Source: JBBQVZ01 sp038211015
Lineage (GTDB): Bacteria; Actinomycetota; UBA4738; HRBIN12
Assembly: GCA_038211015.1 (NCBI GenBank)
Contig: JBBQVZ010000049.1
Span: 1 to 22,068, forward strand
Direction of reading: 5' to 3'
DNA: 22,068 nt
Made by a program: the position numbers and the translations under genes. The notes beneath the pieces were generated by a model. That model was not told the DNA's origin and made no database searches. It worked only from the letters and a program-made list of their open reading frames with translations. Below are positions 15,340 to 21,746 of this stretch, in pieces. Positions within the stretch are counted from its first letter, which is position 1, and each line of letters starts with the position of its first letter.

Positions 15340-15571
15340 GTGAAGCTCAGAGCCTTCCGTGATCGGTACCTCGCCTCAGAGCCCGCGTTCGTACGTGTCC
15401 ATCTCACGGATACGCAGATCCCCGTTGCCGAAGAGCTCGCTGCGACGCTCGATCGCAAGGCAAGGCCCCGACTACGAGCTCGTGACCGTCTTGGAGCGTG
15501 GCCGGAGTTCGGATAGGGAGCGCGCATTCCAGCGCAGCGTCCGCGAGGGACAAGAGCGCCGTCCAGGCTGA
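15340..15571 (+). pseudogene. Small frameshifted gene of unknown function
   Basis: From a GTG at 15340 the frame VKLRAFRDRYLASEPAFVRV, HLTDTQIPVAEELAATLDRK then appears to shift by one base near 15460. It continues RQGPDYELVTVLERGRSSDR, ERAFQRSVREGQERRPG-stop. Each half has the codon bias of local genes, and together they make a plausible ~77-residue alpha/beta protein. Either half alone is truncated. No ribosome site of good spacing was found and no family is recognised. It precedes the toxin-antitoxin pair by about 120 bp on the same strand. Confidence 0.35.
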
Positions 15572-15674
15572 GACTGCCACTAGAGGCGGTGTGCGTCTGC
15601 CCCTCGGTGAAACGGTTGGTGGGGACAGATCGACGCCAGCGGATGCCCGTCGCGGCCCATATGTATAGGGACTA

Positions 15675-15693
15675 TTGTGCTACCTTGTGCTAC
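15675..15693 (+). promoter_or_regulatory. 9-bp tandem direct repeat, probable antitoxin operator/promoter
   Basis: TTGTGCTAC occurs twice with one base between (period 10 bp, one helical turn) and ends exactly at the ATG of the antitoxin gene. A TANNNT hexamer (TACCTT) spans the junction 7 nt before the ATG, so operator and -10 would overlap. Autorepression by the antitoxin or the toxin-antitoxin complex is the likely use, as in other Phd/YefM modules. Confidence 0.55.
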
Positions 15694-15972
15694 ATGGAGG
15701 ACAAGCAGGTGGGTGTGCGGGAGCTCAGGCAGAACCTGAGCAAGTACCTCGAGCGGATCAAGCGTGGCGAACGGCTGGAGGTCACCGAACACGGCCGAGC
15801 GGTCGCGGTCCTCGCTCCGCTTCCACCCGCCGATGGCGCCATGGCGCGACTGGTCGCAGCTGGCCGCGTTACCCCTCCGAGCCGGGACCTCGGCTCGCTC
15901 CTTCCGCCCGGCGGCCCGACCTCGACGACGCTCAGCCGCGCGCTCGCGGACGAGCGGGCCGATCGCCTCTGA
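15694..15972 (+). CDS. Phd/YefM-type antitoxin
   Basis: 92 residues. MEDKQVGVRELRQNLSKYLE, RIKRGERLEVTEHGRAVAVL is the classical N-terminal DNA-binding fold of the Phd/YefM superfamily ('VGVRELR.NLS.YL..V..GE...VT..GRPVA.L'). The rest (about 50-92), with APLPP, GRVTPPSRDLGSLLPPG and a basic/acidic end, is the disordered toxin-binding tail. It should neutralise the PIN toxin encoded 6 nt downstream and repress its own promoter through the direct repeats that abut its start. The ATG at 15694 is preferred to upstream in-frame starts because coding character begins here and the operator ends here. Complete, with no oddities. Confidence 0.88.
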   Translation: MEDKQVGVRELRQNLSKYLERIKRGERLEVTEHGRAVAVLAPLPPADGAMARLVAAGRVTPPSRDLGSLLPPGGPTSTTLSRALADERADRL

Positions 15973-15978
15973 GCGACC

Positions 15979-16371
15979 GTGCTCTACCTGGATGCCTCCG
16001 CCATCGTGAAGCTGGTTCGACGCGAACCTGAGACCTCTGCGCTGATCGAGGAGGTCCAGGGCGATCCCGATCTCGTATCGAGTGCTCTGGCGTGGACGGA
16101 GGTGGTGCGCGCGACGCGTCGTGCGCGCACGAGTGTGGATCGCGCCCGCTCGGTGTTGGAGGGTATCGGCATGGTTCCCGTCGACGACGGCATCCTCCGT
16201 GGGGCGAGCGAGCTCACGCCGACATCGCTGAGGACCCTGGACGCGATCCATGTCGCGACCGCGCTTTCGTTGCGGGACGACCTGGCCGCCGTGGTGGCCT
16301 ACGACGAGCGCCTGATCGCGGCTGCTCGACGTCATGGCCTGCTCGCGCGTTCACCGGGCCGCGACCGCTGA
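15979..16371 (+). CDS. vapC: VapC-type PIN-domain toxin
   Basis: 130 residues from a GTG 6 nt after the antitoxin stop. A PIN ribonuclease fold with all four acidic metal ligands: D5 (LYLDASAIVKL), E41 (AWTEVVRATRRA), D88 (LRTLDAIHVATAL) and D109 (VAYDERLIAAA). VapC toxins cut tRNA or rRNA when freed from their antitoxin. The length and the terminal GLLARSPG are usual for the family, so the enzyme should be active. Tight spacing and shared strand indicate one operon with the antitoxin. The RecQ-type helicase gene starts 42 bp after the stop, but with its own promoter-like hexamer. Confidence 0.9.
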   Translation: MLYLDASAIVKLVRREPETSALIEEVQGDPDLVSSALAWTEVVRATRRARTSVDRARSVLEGIGMVPVDDGILRGASELTPTSLRTLDAIHVATALSLRDDLAAVVAYDERLIAAARRHGLLARSPGRDR

Positions 16372-16401
16372 GCCGCACCCTGCCCTGTCGGTATCGCCCG
16401 C

Positions 16402-16407
16402 TAACGT
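16402..16407 (+). promoter_or_regulatory. -10-like TAACGT for a leaderless helicase transcript
   Basis: TAACGT lies 6 nt before the GTG start of the RecQ-type gene, with no ribosome site between. This is almost the same layout as at the large cyclase gene (TAAGAT, 5 nt, GTG). A -35 element is not evident. Confidence 0.4.
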
Positions 16408-16413
16408 CTCGGC

Positions 16414-18486
16414 GTGGAAGAAGCGCTCCGTTCGGAGATCATCGCTCACCTGACCGAGATGGTCGGGCCTGGCGCCGAACCACGGCCGCACCAGGTCGAG
16501 GCGATCGAGGCGGTCGCGATCCGTCGGGCGCGGGTGCTCCTCGTCCAGCGGACGGGATGGGGCAAAAGCGCCGTCTACTTCATCGCCACCCGTCTGCTCC
16601 GCGACCGGGGGAGCGGTCCGACGCTGCTCGTCTCTCCTCTGCTCGCGTTGATGCGGAACCAGATCGAGATGGCCGAGCGCGTCGGAGTTCGCGCCGCGTC
16701 GATCAACAGCACGAATCCCGAGACGTTCCCCGAACTGCTCGATCGTTTGGAGCGAGACGATGTTGACCTGATCCTGGTCTCGCCGGAGCGCTTCAACAAC
16801 GAGCGGTTCCGGGCGGAGATGTTGCCGACGCTCGCGAAGGGTGCCGGCCTGCTGGTGATCGACGAGGCGCACTGCATCAGTGACTGGGGACACGACTTCC
16901 GCCCCGACTATCGGCGGATCGTGCGTGTCCTGGAGCTCTTGCCCCGAGGCGTTCCCGTCCTCTGCACGACCGCCACCGCGAACGATCGAGTGGTCGAAGA
17001 CGTCGTCGCCCAGCTCGGAGACGAGCTGGAGGTGATCCGAGGGACGCTCGACCGCGAGAGCCTGGCGCTCTCCGTCCTGCGGATCCCCGACCCGGCGGAA
17101 CGCATGGCGTGGCTGGCGGAATGGATCCCGTCGATGGAAGGCTCAGGCATCGTCTACACGCTGACCGTCGCCGACACCACGCGTGTCGCCGGCTTCCTGC
17201 GGTCGCAGGGGATCGATGCCGAGGCGTACAGCGGCGACACCGACCACGAGGAACGGTTGGAGCTCGAAGCACGATTGCTCGCGAACCACGTGAAGTGCTT
17301 GGTGGCCACGTCCGCCCTCGGGATGGGGTTCGACAAGCCCGACCTCGGGTTCGTGGTGCATTTCCAGTCGCCCGGTTCGCCGATCGCCTACTACCAGCAG
17401 GTGGGCAGGGCGGGTCGCGCGTTGGATCACGCTCCCGCCATCCTCCTGTCCGGTCTCGAGGATCGCGACATCCAGGACTTCTTCATCCAGACCGCGTTCC
17501 CGCCCCGCGGCATCGCCGAGCAGGTGGTCGGATTCCTGGAAGAAGAGGCGCGTCCGGTCGCACGCAAGGAGATCCTGGCGAGGGTGAACGTGAAGTCCGG
17601 CCGGCTGGACGGGATGATGAAGATCCTGGAGGTCGACGGCGCGATCGAGCGGGTGGACGGCGGCTACCGACGCACGCTCGCGCCATGGGAGTACCCCGAA
17701 GAACGCGTGCGGCGGGTCACGGAACAACGTCGCATCGAACAGGCGGCGATGGCGGAGTACGTCGAGACCCACGAGTGCCTGATGGTCTTCCTCCGGCATC
17801 AGCTGGACGATCCCGGGGCCGAGCCCTGCGGACGATGTGCGAACTGCACGGGGATCCATCCGTCCGACGATGTGGATCCCGCGCTGGTCGATGCCGCCCG
17901 GCGGCATCTGCGATCAGCGGAGCTCTCGTTCGAACCGCGCAAGCTGTGGCCGGCCGGCCTCGAGCGGGTCAGCGGGGCGATCCCTGCCGAGCTTCGCGTG
18001 GAGGCAGGTCGCGCGTTGAGCATCCTCAACGACGGCGGTTGGGGAACGTTGGTGCGTGATGGCACGGTCAACGTGGGGCGGTTGTCGGAGGAGTTGGTCG
18101 ACGCATCCGTGGCGCTGATCCGCGATCGATGGCGACCGGATCCGGTTCCCGAGTGGGTCACGTGCGTCCCTTCGGCGAGTCATCCAGAGCTGGTTCCGGA
18201 CTTCGCCTCGCGACTGGCCGACGCGCTCGGTATCCCGTTCGTTCCGGTCGTGCGCCGGGTCCGAGCGCGGCCGCCGCAGAAGGAGATGGAGAACAGTCAC
18301 CAGCAGTTCCGGAACGTCGACGGTGCGTTCGCTGTCGAGTCCGCGGCGGTCGTGCCGGGGTCGGTCCTGTTGATCGACGACATCGCGGACTCGCTGTGGA
18401 CCCTGACCGTGACCGGTGCCGCGTTGCGAGATGCCGGCTCGGGTCCGGTCTTCCCGTTCGTGCTCGCGCGAGCGCAGGGGAGATGA
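16414..18486 (+). CDS. RecQ-type helicase fused to a phosphoribosyltransferase-like domain
   Basis: 690 residues. Superfamily 2 helicase core: motif I QRTGWGKSAVYF (45-56; most RecQ have TGGGKS), motif II IDEAHCISDWGHDFRPDY (149-166) including the RecQ aromatic loop, motif III CTTATA, and motif VI QQVGRAGR (328-335). A zinc-binding region follows with C455, C472, C475 and C478. An HRDC domain is not evident. The last ~115 residues (VTCVPSASHPELVPDFASRL to VFPFVLARA) look like a ComF/PRTase fold, ending in the PRPP-loop-like VLLIDDIADSLWTLT (651-665). The loop lacks the usual small TG residues, so catalysis is uncertain. The protein should unwind DNA 3'-5'. It overlaps the next gene by 4 bp (ATGA), so the two are translationally coupled. 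Confidence 0.9.
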   Translation: MEEALRSEIIAHLTEMVGPGAEPRPHQVEAIEAVAIRRARVLLVQRTGWGKSAVYFIATRLLRDRGSGPTLLVSPLLALMRNQIEMAERVGVRAASINSTNPETFPELLDRLERDDVDLILVSPERFNNERFRAEMLPTLAKGAGLLVIDEAHCISDWGHDFRPDYRRIVRVLELLPRGVPVLCTTATANDRVVEDVVAQLGDELEVIRGTLDRESLALSVLRIPDPAERMAWLAEWIPSMEGSGIVYTLTVADTTRVAGFLRSQGIDAEAYSGDTDHEERLELEARLLANHVKCLVATSALGMGFDKPDLGFVVHFQSPGSPIAYYQQVGRAGRALDHAPAILLSGLEDRDIQDFFIQTAFPPRGIAEQVVGFLEEEARPVARKEILARVNVKSGRLDGMMKILEVDGAIERVDGGYRRTLAPWEYPEERVRRVTEQRRIEQAAMAEYVETHECLMVFLRHQLDDPGAEPCGRCANCTGIHPSDDVDPALVDAARRHLRSAELSFEPRKLWPAGLERVSGAIPAELRVEAGRALSILNDGGWGTLVRDGTVNVGRLSEELVDASVALIRDRWRPDPVPEWVTCVPSASHPELVPDFASRLADALGIPFVPVVRRVRARPPQKEMENSHQQFRNVDGAFAVESAAVVPGSVLLIDDIADSLWTLTVTGAALRDAGSGPVFPFVLARAQGR

Positions 18487-19445
18487 GGGGTACCGTGGCG
18501 TCGATGTTGGGTCACTCCGATGCCGCATTGGGAACACTCCTGCTGACGAGCCAGATGGTCGATGTCGAGGCTCTCGCGTTCTCGCCGAAGGAGTACTGGC
18601 GCTTGATCCGCCAGGTGGAGTCACCCGCCCGCCTCTTCGGCATCGACGCGCCCGAGCTCGTGTCGACGTTCGATCTGTCGCCCGACGATGCCGCTCGGAT
18701 CATGGGGCGCCTCGGCGGGGCGACGCAGCTCGCGTTCGAACTGGAACGCCTGTATCAACAGGGCTACCGGATCCTGACGCCGTACGATGAGGAGTATCCG
18801 CGTCGGCTGATGGATCGCCTCGGCGACCAGGCACCGCCGGTCGTCACGACGGTGGGATCGGTGCCGCTGCTTGGTTCCGACGCGGTGGGTCTGGTCGGCT
18901 CGAGGAACGCGACCGATGAGGCGATCGAGGTGACCGAGCGCGTGGCGATCGCGGCAGCCGAGCGAGGACTCACCGTGGTGAGCGGCGGCGCGAAGGGCAT
19001 CGACCAGCGTTCGATGGCTGCGGCGTATCAAGCTGGAGGGAACGTCGCCGGGTGGCTGGCGGAGTCGATGGAGAAACGGCTGATGGACGCGGAGACGCGT
19101 CGCGTGGTGGCGGATGGACGGGTCTGCCTGGCTACTCCGTTCGAGCCGGACGCCGGTTTCTCGGTCGCGAACGCTATGGGTCGCAACAAGCTGATCTACG
19201 CGAGCGCGGCCGTCACGCTGGTCGTCGCGAGCGACTCCGGCAAGGGAGGGACCTGGGAAGGCGCGATCGAGTCGCTACGGGCCGGCTACGGCAGGGTGGC
19301 GGTCTGGATGGGCCGCGGTGCCGGCCCGGGGAACGAAGCATTGTCAGCACGAGGCGCCTCAGCGATGACCTCCGTCGACGAGTTCTTCGATCTCTCCGCG
19401 GACGTCGCGACACCCGAACGACCCCAACTGTCGCTCGACATCTGA
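18483..19445 (+). CDS. DprA-like Rossmann-fold protein
   Basis: 320 residues. The N-terminal ~110 residues are helical, with a helix-hairpin-helix-like part (STFDLSPDDAARIMGRLGGA) and ILTPYDEEYPRRLMDRLGDQ, as in DprA. The Rossmann domain has VGLVGSRNA (136-143), VVSGGAKGIDQRS (165-177) and VASDSGKGGTWEGA (248-261), the three conserved DprA/Smf motifs. DprA loads RecA on single-stranded DNA, and shorter DprA-like proteins also occur beside defence genes. The C-terminal winged helix seen in competence DprA is absent. The ATG lies in the ATGA overlap with the helicase stop. Alternatives at 18495 (GTG) and 18504 (ATG) are possible but would lose the coupling. Partner of the RecQ-PRTase protein, probably acting on the same DNA substrate. 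Confidence 0.85.
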   Translation: MRGTVASMLGHSDAALGTLLLTSQMVDVEALAFSPKEYWRLIRQVESPARLFGIDAPELVSTFDLSPDDAARIMGRLGGATQLAFELERLYQQGYRILTPYDEEYPRRLMDRLGDQAPPVVTTVGSVPLLGSDAVGLVGSRNATDEAIEVTERVAIAAAERGLTVVSGGAKGIDQRSMAAAYQAGGNVAGWLAESMEKRLMDAETRRVVADGRVCLATPFEPDAGFSVANAMGRNKLIYASAAVTLVVASDSGKGGTWEGAIESLRAGYGRVAVWMGRGAGPGNEALSARGASAMTSVDEFFDLSADVATPERPQLSLDI

Positions 19446-19510
19446 GCTCCGTGCCACCAGTGCTCCTGGGTGAGAGCGATCATCCGCCCGCCCTTCGCGC
19501 CTACCCGTCG

Positions 19511-19765
19511 ATGGGTTCGACCTCGTCGGACGCGATGGCGACGAGCGAGGGGACCATATATCCGATCCTGACCCGCCTCCGCCGCGACGGCCTCGTCGAG
19601 AGCACGTGGCGGGAGTCGCCGAACGGACCGCCGCGTCGCTACTACCGGCTGACGAACCGAGGCCGCGAGGCGCTCGCGGGGTTCCAGCGGGATTGGGTTC
19701 GGTTCGTAGAAGCCGTCGATCACCTCTTGGAAGGGACTGGAAATGATGACGCGACAGACCGTTGA
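19511..19765 (+). CDS. PadR-family regulator, N-terminally shortened
   Basis: The frame gives MGSTSSDAMATSEGTIYPIL, TRLRRDGLVESTWRESPNGP, PRRYYRLTNRGREALAGFQR and DWVRFVEAVDHLLEG. SEGTIYPILTRLRRDGLVES and the RRYYRLT.RGREAL wing are the recognition helix and wing of PadR regulators. The first ~30 residues of the usual fold (helix alpha1 and the start of the HTH) are missing. The upstream sequence in all three frames shows none of it, so the gene has lost its 5' end or begins at the ATG as a shortened protein. No ribosome site was seen. It overlaps the next gene by 23 bp in another frame, the common PadR + HAAS arrangement. Confidence 0.65.
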   Translation: MGSTSSDAMATSEGTIYPILTRLRRDGLVESTWRESPNGPPRRYYRLTNRGREALAGFQRDWVRFVEAVDHLLEGTGNDDATDR

Positions 19766-20159
19766 CGTGTATCTGGATCGACTCAGCAAAGAACTCGCGG
19801 ATCTCCCCGACGATCGTCGCCGTGAGCTCATCGAAGAGATCCGTGGCCATATCACCGAGGCGCTATCATCGATGACCGATCCGTCGAAAGCGATCCTCCT
19901 GCTCACGTCGGGTGTCTGGTCGCGCAACGACAAGGTGCTCGGACTCTTGCTGTTCCCTGGGGGACTCGCGTTTCCGTTGCTCCTGCTTAACCTCGTCGGC
20001 GAGGTCTGCATGTCGTCGACCGTGGACCGCCGGACCACGCAGTCCTGCACCGGCACCTCGCTGCCGCCTGTGCTGGGGATCCCGCTCCTCATCGTCCTCG
20101 TCGTGACGCCGTTGGTCGTCGCGGCGCACCTGGCATCGAAGTTGCGGACACGTTCATAG
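19743..20159 (+). CDS. HAAS/DUF1700-type membrane protein, shortened
   Basis: 138 residues. MMTRQTVDVYLDRLSKELAD, LPDDRRRELIEEIRGHITEA is the HAAS (HAAS-signalling associated) helical domain found in proteins coded next to PadR regulators. Two hydrophobic segments follow (LGLLLFPGGLAFPLLLLNLV and LGIPLLIVLVVTPLVVAAHL) separated by a Thr/Ser-rich loop with two cysteines. The usual second half of HAAS and the spacer before the helices look deleted (SSMTDPSKAILLL). It starts at ATGATG within the PadR gene with GGAA-type purines upstream, so the pair is cotranscribed and probably coupled. Likely an inner-membrane sensor or effector of PadR control. Confidence 0.65.
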   Translation: MMTRQTVDVYLDRLSKELADLPDDRRRELIEEIRGHITEALSSMTDPSKAILLLTSGVWSRNDKVLGLLLFPGGLAFPLLLLNLVGEVCMSSTVDRRTTQSCTGTSLPPVLGIPLLIVLVVTPLVVAAHLASKLRTRS

Positions 20160-20264
20160 CGATCGTTACGCGGTGGGGTTCTCCCAGATCGAGACATGGG
20201 AGCGGCTGTCGCTCGTGATCGGTTCGCGCTGCGATCACTCTCAGTGTGTTCCCGGCTCCTTCTC

Positions 20265-21707
20265 CTATCCGTCGTTCGCGCCGACCGCCGTCGCAAGTCC
20301 TTGGATCGCGTCGACGAGGCGTTGCGCGTCCTCCGCGGAGATCTCGCCCTTGTCGAGGCCCTTGTCCATGTTGTCCTGGAGCCGGCCGAGCGCGTCCAGG
20401 ACCCGCCCGCTGTCTCCCTGTTCGAGCGCCCGCACCACCTCGTCCTGCCCGTGCTCCAGATCCTTGGCGAGATGCCCCTCGACGGCTCCCGACGCTCCCA
20501 GCTCGTCGATGAGTCCAGTCAACTCGGCCGTGGCGTCCCCGACCCCGGTGGCGGGCGGGGGAGACGGCGATCGCGGCGACGGCGTTGGCGTCGTGGTCGA
20601 AGGGGAGGGAGACCGATGCTGGGCCGGCGTCTTCGCATCGACCGTGGGATCGGTTCCCCCGAAGATCGCGTTGAGGACGAGCAACAGGACGACCCCCGCG
20701 AGCAAGCCGGCGATCCAGAGGATCGGCGATGACGGTCGCGGAGGTCGGCGGCGCGGCATCGTTGCCGACGCCGGAGGCGAGGCCACCGGCAAGACGTCGG
20801 TGGCCGGCAATGGCGCCAACGGTTGCGTGGCGACATCTTCGATGTCCGGCTCGCTCACGACGGGCATCGTCTCCAACGTCCGACGGAGCTCGTCGGCGCC
20901 GTCCGGCCGATCCGACGGGTCTTTCGCCAGCAACCGGTCGATCGTCGAGGCGAGCGCAGCTGGCACCTGCGGGACGACGGCGTCTGCGCGCTCCGGCGTC
21001 GTGTGGGCGTGCTGGTATGCGAGGGCCGCCGGCTCGTCCGCCACGAACGGCGGGTGGCCCGTGGCCATCTCGAACATCACGCAACCGAGCGAATAGAGAT
21101 CGGCCCGCGCATCGACCGGATCGCCGGTGACCTGTTCCGGCGAGACGTAGGGCGCCGAGCCGAACACCTCGCCCGCGCGGGTGACCGTCACGTCGCTCGC
21201 GACGCTCGCGATGCCGAAGTCGCCGATCTTCACCGCTCCCGACGCCGTGAGGAAGACGTTCGACGGCTTCATGTCGCGATGCACGATCCCGCAAGCATGC
21301 ACCGCCGAGAGTCCCGAGCAGATGTCTCCGGCGATCGACACGACGCGCGCGGGTTCGATCCGCCCCTCGCGATGGATCAGCTCGCTGAGCGTCATCCCGT
21401 CGACGAGCTCCATCACCAGGAACGGGCGTCCGTCGTCCACGACGATGTCGAAGACGGTGACGACGTGAGGGTCGTTCACCCGCGCGAGCGCGCGCGCCTC
21501 GCGGGCGAACCGCGCTTGCGCGGTCGCATCCTCCATCGCGGAGGACGGCAAGCGCTTGACCGCGACGTCACGGCGCAGCTGCAGGTCCGTCGCGGCGAAC
21601 ACCTCCGCCATCCCGCTCGAGCCGAGCGAGCGATCGAGTCGGTAGCGGCCGGCGACGACCTCGTTCGGGCCGATCACTTTGCGATCGGCCGGGGGAGGGG
21701 GCTCCAT
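20265..21707 (-). CDS. Membrane-anchored Ser/Thr protein kinase
   Basis: 480 residues. Kinase domain 20-280: glycine loop LGSSGMAEV (28-36), K51 (VAVKR), E70, catalytic HRDMKPSN (143-150, D145), DFG (163-165), and GSAPYVSPEQ as the activation-segment end. All residues for activity are present. A proline-rich juxtamembrane part with MPRRRPPRP precedes one membrane helix (about 328-350, ILWIAGLLAGVVLLLVLNAI). An extracellular Thr/Ser/Pro linker (SPSTTTPTPSPRSPSPPP) and a C-terminal helical domain follow (LIDELGASGAVEGHLAKDLE ... LDKGEISAEDAQRLVDAIQG). That last part resembles FIMAH/FIVAR-type modules rather than the PASTA repeats of PknB. The gene begins 39 bp after the upstream transporter-like gene on the same strand, probably an operon. 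Confidence 0.9.
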   Translation of the reverse strand: MEPPPPADRKVIGPNEVVAGRYRLDRSLGSSGMAEVFAATDLQLRRDVAVKRLPSSAMEDATAQARFAREARALARVNDPHVVTVFDIVVDDGRPFLVMELVDGMTLSELIHREGRIEPARVVSIAGDICSGLSAVHACGIVHRDMKPSNVFLTASGAVKIGDFGIASVASDVTVTRAGEVFGSAPYVSPEQVTGDPVDARADLYSLGCVMFEMATGHPPFVADEPAALAYQHAHTTPERADAVVPQVPAALASTIDRLLAKDPSDRPDGADELRRTLETMPVVSEPDIEDVATQPLAPLPATDVLPVASPPASATMPRRRPPRPSSPILWIAGLLAGVVLLLVLNAIFGGTDPTVDAKTPAQHRSPSPSTTTPTPSPRSPSPPPATGVGDATAELTGLIDELGASGAVEGHLAKDLEHGQDEVVRALEQGDSGRVLDALGRLQDNMDKGLDKGEISAEDAQRLVDAIQGLATAVGANDG

Positions 21708-21746
21708 CCGCCAAGGCTACCCACCTGGCCGGTCGGTGAACCGGCC

